This document shows, in pieces, positions 25,567 through 33,700 of a DNA stretch of 64,000 nt. Source of the DNA: Bacteroides mediterraneensis (GTDB lineage Bacteria; Bacteroidota; Bacteroidia; Bacteroidales; Bacteroidaceae); contig NZ_LT635783.1 of assembly GCF_900128455.1 (NCBI RefSeq), positions 1,142,919-1,206,918 on the forward strand. Direction: 5' to 3'. The position numbers were made by a program, and so were the translations under genes. How positions within the stretch are numbered: position 1 is the first letter of the stretch; each line of letters starts with the position of its first letter. Under the pieces are notes generated by a model, which searched no databases, was not told the DNA's origin, and saw only the letters and a program-made list of their open reading frames with translations.

Positions 25567-26454
25567 ATGAACTTAAAGACTAACTTACTATTCATTGCAT
25601 TGTTGCTGCTTTCCATAGTAGTGCAATGTGTTTTTGGCAATTTTCCGTTTGCCTTTTTCGCTTTTCCGTTGGATGTTCTCCTAGCCTTGCTTTGGATAGG
25701 AGGAATGGTATATATGTATAAGGAGAAGCGTTCTTCCCAAGCCGTCAGGCTATGGTTTTCTTCTCAATGTACTTACTGGACATTAGGCTGGTTCCTGGCC
25801 GGTTGTCTGGTTATCGGTTTGTTTCCTCAACTTTCTGTACAGGAAACTGCGGAGAAATCGGGTATCTTTTCCCGCTTGGGATGCTACAATTTCATGTCTT
25901 CCTGGATTTTTGTGACAGGTCTGTTCGCTTTGCTCACCCATTTGGGGATGATTACCTTGAAGAGAGGATTTCTTCCGGGGCGTAACCGGTGGCGTTTTGT
26001 ACTCAACCATGCCGGATTGTGGCTGGCCCTTTTTGCCGGAGTGATAGGAAGCGCCGAAGAACAGACGCTGCGTATCCCGGTGTTTCGGGATTCCCCTAGC
26101 AATGAGGCTTATTCGGAACAAGGAACCAAGGTTTATCTGCCAAAAGCATTACAGCTTACTGATTTTGCCGTGGACTATTATCCCAATGGAAACCCGCGTC
26201 ATTTTTCTGCGGAAGTTTCGGTAGACGGACAGCCGGTTCATCTGGAGGTAAATCATCCTTATGCGGCAAACTGGGCCGAAGATTATTATCTGACATCTTA
26301 TGATGTGCAGTCGCCGCAGCCTCGGTATTGCGTGGTCCAGATTGTGCGTGAACCCTTGAAACACCTCATGTGGCTGGGCATCGTGATGATGTTGTGTGGA
26401 AGTGGCCTGCTGTTTTTGGCTGGCCCTGACAGGCGGAGAATGACTTCATATTAA
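25567..26454 (+). CDS. ResB-like cytochrome c biogenesis protein
   Basis: A 295-residue membrane protein with four predicted membrane segments (two N-terminal, one around residues 110-130, one at the C-terminus) and a periplasmic part containing SVDGQPVHLEVNHPYAANWA. It matches the shortened ResB/CcsB component of system II cytochrome c maturation, which with CcsA carries haem across the membrane and attaches it to apocytochromes. ResB in other phyla is longer, but short forms are usual in Bacteroidales. Followed after 45 bases by the CcsA-like gene. Confidence 0.85.
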   Translation: MNLKTNLLFIALLLLSIVVQCVFGNFPFAFFAFPLDVLLALLWIGGMVYMYKEKRSSQAVRLWFSSQCTYWTLGWFLAGCLVIGLFPQLSVQETAEKSGIFSRLGCYNFMSSWIFVTGLFALLTHLGMITLKRGFLPGRNRWRFVLNHAGLWLALFAGVIGSAEEQTLRIPVFRDSPSNEAYSEQGTKVYLPKALQLTDFAVDYYPNGNPRHFSAEVSVDGQPVHLEVNHPYAANWAEDYYLTSYDVQSPQPRYCVVQIVREPLKHLMWLGIVMMLCGSGLLFLAGPDRRRMTSY

Positions 26455-26499
26455 GAAATATTGATGACTAGACTTTATTAAAACGAATACTTTGCATAC

Positions 26500-27282
26500 A
26501 TGATTACGTGGAATAATTTTCATTGGTTTGCCCTTTCGGCCATAGCCTTGTGGGGCAGTGGGGCAGGTGTTGCGTTGTTTTCCAGAGAGCGTAACCGGTG
26601 GGCCATCCTGCTGACATTGTCGGGCATCCTGGTCTTTGGGGTGTTTATTGCCGGTTTCTGGATATACTTGCAGCGTCCTCCTTTGCGCACCATGGGTGAG
26701 ACCCGGTTGTGGTATTCCTTTTTTATGGGAGTTTCCGGACTGCTGACCTATATCCGCTGGAAATATCCTTGGATATTGTCCTTTTCTACGGTGGTAGGTG
26801 CGGTATTTGCTCTTATCAATATCCTGAAACCCGAAATTCATGACCAGTCTCTCATGCCTGCCTTGCAGAGTCCGTGGTTCATTCCCCATGTCACAATTTA
26901 CATGTTTTCTTACTCTGTGCTGGGATGCGCCTTTATCTTGTCGTGCATGGGACTCTTTAAGCATCGTGCGAACTATCTTGAAGCAGCCGACAAACTGGTT
27001 TATGCAGGGTTGGCTTTTCTTACCGTCGGTATGCTTACAGGGGCTATCTGGGCCAAGGCAGCCTGGGGACATTATTGGAGCTGGGATCCGAAAGAGACCT
27101 GGGCCGCAGTGACGTGGACGGGCTATTTGTTGTATGTACACCTCCGACTGTTCCGTAGGAATGCTTCCCGCATGCTGTACTGGATATTAATTGTTTCTTT
27201 TCTGTCGCTTCAGATGTGCTGGTATGGAGTAAACTACCTTCCAGCGGCTCGGCAGAGTGTGCATTTGTATAACCGTTCTTAG
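26500..27282 (+). CDS. ccsA: CcsA/CcmC-like haem-handling cytochrome c biogenesis protein
   Basis: A 260-residue polytopic membrane protein with about seven or eight membrane segments. The WWD haem-binding motif is clear in AAWGHYWSWDPKETWAAVTW, and flanking histidines (PHVTIYMFSYSVLG and the C-terminal CWYGVNYLP segment) match the CcsA group. It acts with ResB as the system II haem lyase in the inner membrane. Both genes directly precede a three-haem peroxidase, the likely substrate. Confidence 0.93.
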   Translation: MITWNNFHWFALSAIALWGSGAGVALFSRERNRWAILLTLSGILVFGVFIAGFWIYLQRPPLRTMGETRLWYSFFMGVSGLLTYIRWKYPWILSFSTVVGAVFALINILKPEIHDQSLMPALQSPWFIPHVTIYMFSYSVLGCAFILSCMGLFKHRANYLEAADKLVYAGLAFLTVGMLTGAIWAKAAWGHYWSWDPKETWAAVTWTGYLLYVHLRLFRRNASRMLYWILIVSFLSLQMCWYGVNYLPAARQSVHLYNRS

Positions 27283-27334
27283 CATTTTCATTGTGTGAGA
27301 TATTTATCAAGTTATTAATTTTAATCGTATTCTT

Positions 27335-28720
27335 ATGAAAAAAAGAACAAAGATTGTGTTTTCTGTGCTGGTTGTGGCTGCGGTGCTTGCCGGAACCTAT
27401 CGGGTGGTAAACCGTCCGCCTTCAGCCAGTCTGGAAAGTAGTGCTCAAATGGAGGAAATCATTGCGAGCAGTGGTTGTATGGCCTGTCATACAGCCAATC
27501 CGGAACTGCCTTTCTACGCCGGACTTCCGGTGGCTGGCAAGTTGGTGAAAGAAGATGTCCGTCTGGCTTATCGTTCATTCGACATGTCTCCGATGCTGGA
27601 AGCTTTGAAGAAAGGGGAGAAAATCAGCGAAGTTGATTTGGCTAAAGTGGAAAAGGTGATTCTGGACGGTACCATGCCGATGGCTAAATATTATCTGGTG
27701 CATTGGGGGGCTTCTTTAAATGACACCGAAAAGCAGATGGCGCTTTCTTGGGTGAAGTCGCAGCGGGCCGCGTTCTATCCCAATCAGTTGGCAGATGCCC
27801 AGTGGAGCAATGAAACCATCCGTCCGGTGCAGGATTCCGTGCCGGTGGATATGCGTAAGGTGATATTGGGTAACCTGCTGTTCCACGACGTACGTTTGTC
27901 GGCCGACAATACCGTGTCATGCTCCTCTTGTCACGGATTGAATACGGGTGGAGTAGACAACAAGCCGTTTTCGGAAGGTGTAGGCGGACAGCATGGAGGT
28001 GTGAACGCACCGACGGTCTTCAATGCGTTGTATAATTTTGTGCAGTTCTGGGACGGACGTGCCGCTACATTGGCCGACCAGGCAGCCGGACCTCCTTTGA
28101 ACCCGGTAGAAATGGCTTGCAAGTCGTTCGATGAAATCTGTGATAAGCTTAAAGCAGATGCGGCATTCAGCAAGGCATTTACGGAAGTATATCCCGACGG
28201 CATTAACGAAGCCAACATCACGAATGCCATTCAGGAGTTTGAAAAAACTCTGCTCACGCCGAATTCGCGTTTCGACAAATACCTGAAAGGGGATATGGCA
28301 GCGTTGACAACCGAAGAACTGGCCGGATATGATTTGTTCAAGAAATACAATTGCGCCACTTGCCATGTAGGCGAGAACATGGGCGGACAGTCGTACGAAC
28401 TGATGGGTATCAAGCAGGACTATTTTGCCGACCGTGGTACGGAACTGACCGTGGAAGACAACGGTCGTTTCAAGGAAACAAAGAACGAAAGAGACCGTCA
28501 CCGCTTCAAAGTGCCCGGCTTACGCAATGTGGCACTGACTGCGCCTTATTTCCATGACGCCACTCAGGCTACACTGGAAGATGCTGTCAGAGCCATGGGA
28601 AAATATGAAGTCGGTGTAGATTTGTCGCAGCAGGAAGTGAAGCAGATTGTTGCTTTCTTGCAGACGCTGACGGGTGAGTATCAAGGTAAATTGTTGACGA
28701 ATGTGAATTTGCAGAAATAA
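27335..28720 (+). CDS. Three-haem cytochrome c peroxidase (MauG/CCP family)
   Basis: A 461-residue periplasmic protein with an N-terminal membrane anchor (residues 7-25). It has three CxxCH haem motifs: CMACH at 48-52, CSSCH at 196-200 and CATCH at 340-344. The latter two and the intervening GVGGQHGGVNAPTVFNA and FWDGRA segments define a standard di-haem cytochrome c peroxidase, which reduces hydrogen peroxide using electrons from a quinol or cytochrome. The first motif belongs to an extra N-terminal haem domain of about 120 residues that could feed electrons to the peroxidase. It follows the maturation genes by about 50 bases and ends at a terminator. Confidence 0.93.
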   Translation: MKKRTKIVFSVLVVAAVLAGTYRVVNRPPSASLESSAQMEEIIASSGCMACHTANPELPFYAGLPVAGKLVKEDVRLAYRSFDMSPMLEALKKGEKISEVDLAKVEKVILDGTMPMAKYYLVHWGASLNDTEKQMALSWVKSQRAAFYPNQLADAQWSNETIRPVQDSVPVDMRKVILGNLLFHDVRLSADNTVSCSSCHGLNTGGVDNKPFSEGVGGQHGGVNAPTVFNALYNFVQFWDGRAATLADQAAGPPLNPVEMACKSFDEICDKLKADAAFSKAFTEVYPDGINEANITNAIQEFEKTLLTPNSRFDKYLKGDMAALTTEELAGYDLFKKYNCATCHVGENMGGQSYELMGIKQDYFADRGTELTVEDNGRFKETKNERDRHRFKVPGLRNVALTAPYFHDATQATLEDAVRAMGKYEVGVDLSQQEVKQIVAFLQTLTGEYQGKLLTNVNLQK

Positions 28721-28743
28721 GAGTATACCTATTATATAATAAG

Positions 28744-28781
28744 AACCGTTTCAGTCATTCAAGCTGGAACGGTTTTTTTAT
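28744..28781 (+). terminator. Terminator after the peroxidase gene
   Basis: AACCGTTTCAG (28744-28754) pairs with CTGGAACGGTT (28764-28774; one G-U) and is followed by a T run. Confidence 0.88.
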
Positions 28782-28799
28782 TTATTTTTTCCGCTTTTG

Positions 28800-28831
28800 T
28801 TTGGTTTATAAAATAAACTTATTTATATTTG
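28800..28831 (+). promoter_or_regulatory. Promoter with operator in the spacer (P1/O1)
   Basis: TTTG (28800-28803), a 20-bp spacer and TATATTTG (28824-28831). The spacer begins with GTTTATAAAATAAAC (28804-28818), a near-perfect palindrome repeated at 28884 and 29226. A protein bound here would cover both promoter elements, so repression is expected. Confidence 0.75.
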
Positions 28832-28836
28832 CAGTG

Positions 28837-28867
28837 AAAGCAAGAGAGAAGCGCGCCTCCTTGCTTT
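28837..28867 (+). other. Leader hairpin downstream of P1
   Basis: AAAGCAAG (28837-28844) pairs with CTTGCTTT (28860-28867) around a 15-base loop, just after the presumed start of the P1 transcript. It could be a weak attenuator or a stability element; no long T run follows. Confidence 0.4.
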
Positions 28868-28883
28868 TATTTATCAGTTTATG

Positions 28884-28898
28884 GTTTATAATATAAAC
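28884..28898 (+). promoter_or_regulatory. Operator copy O2
   Basis: GTTTATAATATAAAC, matching O1 and O3 in both arms. It lies 28 bases before the 2TM gene. A degenerate TATTTTG follows, so a third promoter is possible but not clear. Confidence 0.65.
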
Positions 28899-28925
28899 TA
28901 TTTTGTTTAATCAAAAGGAGGAATG

Positions 28926-29144
28926 ATGGAAACGATTAAAAATTGGGGGCGGTGTTGTCGCCGGTGGCCTGCACATTTAAAGCTAAAAATTATGCGATAT
29001 GTGGTGATGAATCTTTTCCTGGCAATGTTGAATTATGCAACCTCCCCGCACTGCTGGTGGGTAGGATGGGTGGCCTTGGGCTGGGGCCTGAGTCTTTCCA
29101 TGGAAATCATTTCATGGTATTACACGGATAAGGAGGAAAAATAA
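28926..29144 (+). CDS. Small two-helix membrane protein (2TM-like)
   Basis: A 72-residue protein with a basic N-terminus (WGRCCRRWPAHLKLKIMR) and two hydrophobic segments, YVVMNLFLAMLNYATS and WVGWVALGWGLSLSMEII, ending in a charged tail. It resembles the small 2TM domain found near Bacteroidetes regulators. The ATG at 28926 is preferred to 28923 because it lies four bases after a full AAAAGGAGG ribosome-binding site (28913-28921); such strong sites are unusual in Bacteroidetes. First gene of the P1 operon. Confidence 0.65.
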   Translation: METIKNWGRCCRRWPAHLKLKIMRYVVMNLFLAMLNYATSPHCWWVGWVALGWGLSLSMEIISWYYTDKEEK

Positions 29145-29218
29145 TGAAACGTTTGTGGAGTTTATGCTTGTTATTGAGAAGTTTTGTCACTGGTATGGTG
29201 GCCCGAGAATTTAAGTGA
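29144..29218 (+). CDS. Possible 24-residue small protein
   Basis: A short frame starting at the TAATG overlap with the 2TM gene. A perfect AAGGAGG (29130-29136) lies seven bases upstream, the ideal spacing. The product begins MKRLWSLCLLLRSFVTGMVA and would be a basic, amphipathic or membrane-binding peptide. It ends just before the second promoter. It could also be a translation-coupling leader or chance; only the initiation signal supports it. Confidence 0.35.
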   Translation: MKRLWSLCLLLRSFVTGMVAREFK

Positions 29219-29221
29219 AAA

Positions 29222-29253
29222 TTTGGTTTATTTGATAAACTACATTATTTTTG
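29222..29253 (+). promoter_or_regulatory. Second promoter with operator in the spacer (P2/O3)
   Basis: TTTG (29222-29225), a 20-bp spacer and TATTTTTG (29246-29253). The spacer begins with GTTTATTTGATAAAC (29226-29240). Geometry is identical base for base to P1/O1, which makes chance unlikely. It drives the membrane-protein and regulator genes. Confidence 0.75.
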
Positions 29254-29279
29254 AAAAACTAAAAACAAATGAGTGCCTT

Positions 29280-29897
29280 ATGGAAGAAAAGAGATTATCA
29301 GAACGGGAAAGTCTGGAACTGATTTCACAGATGATTCATTCCACACGGAAAAATCTGGAAGTGGGCAGTGGCAACCAGTTTCTTTACTGGGGCTATTTTA
29401 CTACCGCCCTTTCAGTATTGTTGTTTTTGTTGGTGTACTACACGGGTGATTCCCGCTGGAATTTTGGTTGGTTCACTATGTTTTTGTTCTGGGGCTTCAT
29501 GCTTTGGGAACAGCGTCGGCAGGTCGCGGAGGTGATTACTTATACAGACCGTGCCATTACGCAGGTCTGGAAAGTGATAGGAAGTCTGTTTGTGCTGACG
29601 GTGCTTATCATGTGCTTGCTGACCTTTTATTATGGAAGAGTGGATTTTTCACTGATGCTTCCTCTTTCCTTGCTTTATTGCGGCATCGGTGTTTCCATTA
29701 CCGGTGTGGTTATCCGCAGCCGTCTGGTGACGTGGTGTCCGCTGGTGGCTTTCTGCTTTGCCATCTATATGCTGATGGCCTACACCATCCACCAGTCTTC
29801 CACGGTCGACTGGAATCTGTATTTCGGATTGTCGTTTCTGGTGATGATGGTTTTGCCCGGCCATTATTTGAACCGTAAAGCCCGTCAGGTATGTTGA
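29280..29897 (+). CDS. Six-helix membrane protein of unknown function
   Basis: A 205-residue protein. A cytoplasmic N-terminal helix (RLSERESLELISQMIHSTRK) precedes about six membrane segments: FLYWGYFTTALSVLLFLLVYY, FGWFTMFLFWGFML, VIGSLFVLTVLIMCLLTFYY, LMLPLSLLYCGIGVSITGVV, WCPLVAFCFAIYMLMAY and LYFGLSFLVMMVLPG. No catalytic or transport motif is visible. Its last codons overlap the winged-helix regulator gene by seven bases, so the two are translationally coupled. Paired membrane protein plus regulator of this kind is frequent in Bacteroidetes, with unknown signal. Confidence 0.8.
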   Translation: MEEKRLSERESLELISQMIHSTRKNLEVGSGNQFLYWGYFTTALSVLLFLLVYYTGDSRWNFGWFTMFLFWGFMLWEQRRQVAEVITYTDRAITQVWKVIGSLFVLTVLIMCLLTFYYGRVDFSLMLPLSLLYCGIGVSITGVVIRSRLVTWCPLVAFCFAIYMLMAYTIHQSSTVDWNLYFGLSFLVMMVLPGHYLNRKARQVC

Positions 29898-30178
29898 AGG
29901 AATTAAATCCGTTGCTCCATTCCCAGTTGCGGCTGGCGGTGATGTCCATTCTTTTGTCGGTGGAGGAAGCCGAGTTCGTATACCTGAAAGAGCAGACCCA
30001 GGCAACGGCGGGTAATCTCAGTGTTCAGCTCGACAAACTGAATGAGGCCGGCTACATCGAGATTGAGAAGAGTTTTGCGGGCAAGAAACCTCGTACCGTT
30101 TGCCGGATGACTGCAAAAGGCAGGGAGGCCATGGCAGAATATGTGGAAGCACTGAGAGAATATTTCCCTGGATTTTGA
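29891..30178 (+). CDS. Winged-helix transcriptional regulator
   Basis: A 95-residue one-domain regulator. It begins MLKELNPLLHSQLRLAVMS, followed by the recognition region ATAGNLSVQLDKLNEAGYIEI and the wing KSFAGKKPRTVCRMTAKGREA, the pattern of the HTH_34/MarR-like winged-helix group that acts as a dimer. No sensor domain is present, so the signal may come from the membrane partners. It is the best candidate to bind the three GTTTATnnnATAAAC sites and thus autoregulate. Confidence 0.88.
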   Translation: MLKELNPLLHSQLRLAVMSILLSVEEAEFVYLKEQTQATAGNLSVQLDKLNEAGYIEIEKSFAGKKPRTVCRMTAKGREAMAEYVEALREYFPGF

Positions 30179-30204
30179 GGATTTTTGAATACATTGGAGG
30201 AGAT

Positions 30205-30282
30205 ATGAGTCCTCGTGAAAAACGCAAGTACGTTTGCTCGAAAACGCACTTGCGTTTTGTTTTAAATGCACTTGCGTTTTAA
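30205..30282 (+). CDS. Doubtful 25-residue ORF reading through the 22-bp array
   Basis: An ATG four bases after GGAGG (30196-30200), 26 bases after the regulator stop. The product is basic (begins MSPREKRKYV) and most of its codons lie inside the repeat array. The initiation signal is good but the sequence is dominated by the repeat, so it may be fortuitous. Confidence 0.2.
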   Translation: MSPREKRKYVCSKTHLRFVLNALAF

Positions 30283-30310
30283 GTAAAACGTACTTGCGTT
30301 TTTTTGATGA
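30223..30310. repeat. Array of four 22-bp units with CGCAcTTGCG/TTTT core
   Basis: ACTTGCGTTTT recurs at 30248, 30270 and 30292, exactly 22 bases apart, with a degenerate unit starting at 30223. Consensus unit: CGCACTTGCGTTTTnnnnnAAAA. Outer arms 30219-30235 and 30286-30302 are exact inverted repeats, and 30241-30258 is nearly palindromic. It lies downstream of the regulator gene and could also act as a terminator because the last unit ends in seven Ts. The period and unit number equal those of the array at 13504 although the sequence differs. Confidence 0.85.
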
Positions 30311-30373
30311 GTCTTTTTTTGAATTTAGGTCAATTTTTTCTTGTTTCTATGGCTCTGTTTTTTCTCGATGTTT

Positions 30374-30503
30374 TACTTTTGTAAAGTATTATTGTTTTAA
30401 AAAAATATAAGATGAAACTAGACGCTTTTGAACTAATCCTTTCATACAATAACTGATTTGACAAGACTTTTTAGTGGAGAGGGGTTTGAAATCCCTCTTT
30501 TTT
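30374..30503 (+). ncRNA. Possible small RNA or attenuated leader before susC
   Basis: A -7 element (TACTTTTG, 30374-30381) is followed by about 115 bases without a good ORF and then an intrinsic terminator (AGAGGG, 30478-30483, with CCCTCT, 30493-30498, then TTTTT). This predicts a short untranslated RNA of roughly 30388-30503 upstream of the xylan locus. Small RNAs beside polysaccharide loci are known in Bacteroides, but nothing here identifies a family. Confidence 0.35.
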
Positions 30504-30542
30504 ATGTTGTACAACCTAAATGTATCCTGAGATAATAAAAAT

Positions 30543-30628
30543 GTAACATTTTCAGTGGTTATGTAACACGGCATGCAGTTGTTGGTAATGCTAAATAACT
30601 TGCATGAGTCAAATAAAAAATATATTTG
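30543..30628 (+). promoter_or_regulatory. Probable regulated promoter of the first susC operon
   Basis: A -7 element TATATTTG (30621-30628) lies 135 bases before susC. Upstream are GTAACATT (30543-30550), GTAACACG (30563-30570) and GTAATGCT (30585-30592), the last exactly 28 bases from the -7. The same 28-base gap and related GTAAC boxes occur at 49731-49795 and 49923-49987. The intergenic stretch 30311-30763 otherwise holds only the small-RNA candidate. Confidence 0.55.
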
Positions 30629-30763
30629 TGATGTGTTAAATGAACTATAATTGTGTAATCTTAAATGAAATGCGTAATGGATACTAAGGGAAAAGACGGA
30701 GGATAACGAAAGTAATGTTATTAGGTAACTCTTTGTAATTTTTTATTTTTAATTATTGGTATA

Positions 30764-33700
30764 ATGAAAAACATAAGACAAAAGTTTCTCGAGAATAATT
30801 CTTCCAGGCAGAAGATATTTCTCATGCGAAGCCACATTTTCTTTTTGTTATTTCTATTCTGTAGCGTTTCGTTGATGGCGCAGAATGGTATTCTGGTGAA
30901 AGGAAAGGTGCTTGACGCAAACGATGAGCCCTTGATTGGTGCGGCTATTGTATTAAAAGGTAATACAAATGTGGGAACGGTCGCCGACTTGGACGGTAAT
31001 TTTTCACTTCAAGTCCCCAGTCAGAATTCTGTGCTGACGGTTTCTTATCTGGGAATGACTCCACAAGATGTGAAGGTAAATGGAAAAACAATGATTGTGG
31101 TTGTATTGCGCGAGGACAGTGAAGTGCTGGATGAAGTGGTGGTTGTCGGTTATGGACAACAGAAAAAGGCCTCAGTTGTGGGAGCGATTACACAGACATC
31201 TTCTAAAGTGTTGGAACGCGCGGGTGGTGTTTCCGATTTGGGTTCTGCATTGACAGGTAACTTGCCAGGTGTCATTACTACGGCTTCTACCGGTATGCCG
31301 GGTGAAGAGGATCCGCAGATTGTAATTCGTGGAGCAAGTTCATGGAACAATAGCTCTCCTTTGATTCTGGTGGATGGTATTGAACGTCCGATGTCGGGAA
31401 TTGATGTCAATTCAGTGGAATCTATTTCCGTATTGAAAGATGCGTCAGCCACAGCAGTGTATGGTGTAAAAGGTGCAAACGGTGTAATCTTGATTACAAC
31501 AAAGCGTGGTAAAGAAGGTAAGGCTACCATTAATGTGGGTGGTAGTATGGCATTGAAGATGCCTTCCAAATTGCCTAACAAACTGGATTCATACGATGCG
31601 TTCCAATTGCGTAATGATGCAGTGGAATATGAATTGGGTTTGACACCCGATTCATGGATGTACATGATGTCGCAAGAACAGATGAATAAGTATCGTAATC
31701 CGGCCAATCAGGCAGAAGCGGAACGCTATCCTAATATTGACTGGGCAGACTGGATGTTTAAGGATTATGCATTCTCTGAAAATGCAAACGTCAGTGTGAG
31801 TGGTGGTACACAGTTCGTGAAGTATTATGCTGCCATTGACTACCAGCATGAAGGTGACTTGTTCAAGGAATATGATAACGGTCGTGGTTATCAGACAGCG
31901 TATGGATATAACCGTGTGAACATGCGTAGTAACCTTGACTTCCAGCTGACTAAGACTACCTTATTGAAAACCAATCTTTCCGGTTCTCATGGCGTGAAGC
32001 AAGGACCTCGTACGGATTATGAATATAACATCTGGGGAAGTGCCTATACAACTCCTCCTAATGTATTTTATCCCCGTTATGAAGATGGAACTTGGGGATA
32101 TGACCCGATTAACAATGCCAATAACTCGGTAGCCGGACTGGCTTTGGCTGGGCAGAATACACGTACTACCACCCGTCTGACCACAGACTTCACATTGGAG
32201 CAGAAACTGGATTTCATCGTAAAGGGTTTGAGTGCCAAAGCTTCTATCTCCTGGGATAACGTTTTCTATGAACAGAACCGTGGTGTAAGCTCAACAGACC
32301 AGGCTTTGTATAAATACATTAATCCGGAAACAGGAGCTGTCAGCTATAACCCCAGTCAGGGTAGTCATAATTTTGATTTCCATGAACAAATCAACTGGGT
32401 GGCTGAAGGAGGTGCCATCGATGACAATGCTACGGAACGTCATCTATATTATTCTGCTCAGATTGATTATAACAATACATTCGGTAAACATACGGTAGGT
32501 GCCATGGGATTGTTCAGCCGCCAGGAACGTGCGAAAGGTAGTATTGTTCCGAACTATCGCGAAGACTGGGCTTTCCGTGTGACTTATAACTATGCCAACA
32601 AGTACTTCTTGGAATATAATGGTGCGTATAACGGTTCTGATAAGTTCAGTGCTGATAACCGTTTCGTATTCTTCAACTCTGGTGCTCTTGGTTGGATGGT
32701 TAGTGAAGAAAAATTCATGAAGAAAATCAAGTTCCTTGATATGTTGAAGCTGAGAGCTTCTTACGGTGAAATCGGTAATGACGTAATCGGTGACGAATGG
32801 GATACTACTCGCCGCTGGTTGTATATGGATCAGTGGGAAACTGGAGGCAATATTGCGACCGGTTTGTATAATGTGGCCAGCCCTTACACTTTCTATCGCC
32901 AGAAAACGGTAGGTAATACGGACATTCACTGGGAAGTGGTTCGTAAGTTCAATTTTGGTATCGATTATTCATTCTTGGGAGGTTTGTTTGCCGGTAATGT
33001 GGAAATCTTTAGAGACAGACGTTCCGACATTCTTATCAGCGGTTCCGATCGTGCCATGCCTTCTTACTTCGGCGGTATTGTCAGTGCACCTTGGGTAAAT
33101 ATGGGTAAGGTTAAGAATCGCGGTTATGAGCTGGAACTTCGTTTCAACAAGACTTTGAGAAACAGCTTGCATTTGTGGGCCAATATGAACATGACGCATG
33201 CGGTCAATGAGGTGATTGAAGCAGACGATCCAGAATTGCTTCCTGATTATCAGAAAGATGCAGGAAAGGCCATCGGCCAGACCCATACTTATGTAGACCA
33301 TGGTTACACACAAACGATGGATGACGTATACGGAAGTACGGCTTTTGAATCAAACGATGACCAGAAACTGCCTGGTACTTACTATATTCTCGATTACAAC
33401 GGTGATGGTGTGATTAACTCTTACGACCAGATTCCTTACGGATATTCAGGCAGTCCTCAGAACACATACAGTGCTTCTCTCGGATTCGATTATAAAGGAT
33501 GGAGTTTCTTCATCCAGTTCTACGGAGTTAATAATGTAACCCGTCAGGTGGTGTTCTCTACATTCGGTCAGAAACAGTTGATTGCCTACGATGAAGGTTC
33601 ACGCTGGAGTAAGTATAACGCAAATCCGGATGTGCCGATGCCTCGTTTTGGCTCTACCACCAATAGTTATTATGATGCAGCCCGTTACTTCTATGACGGT

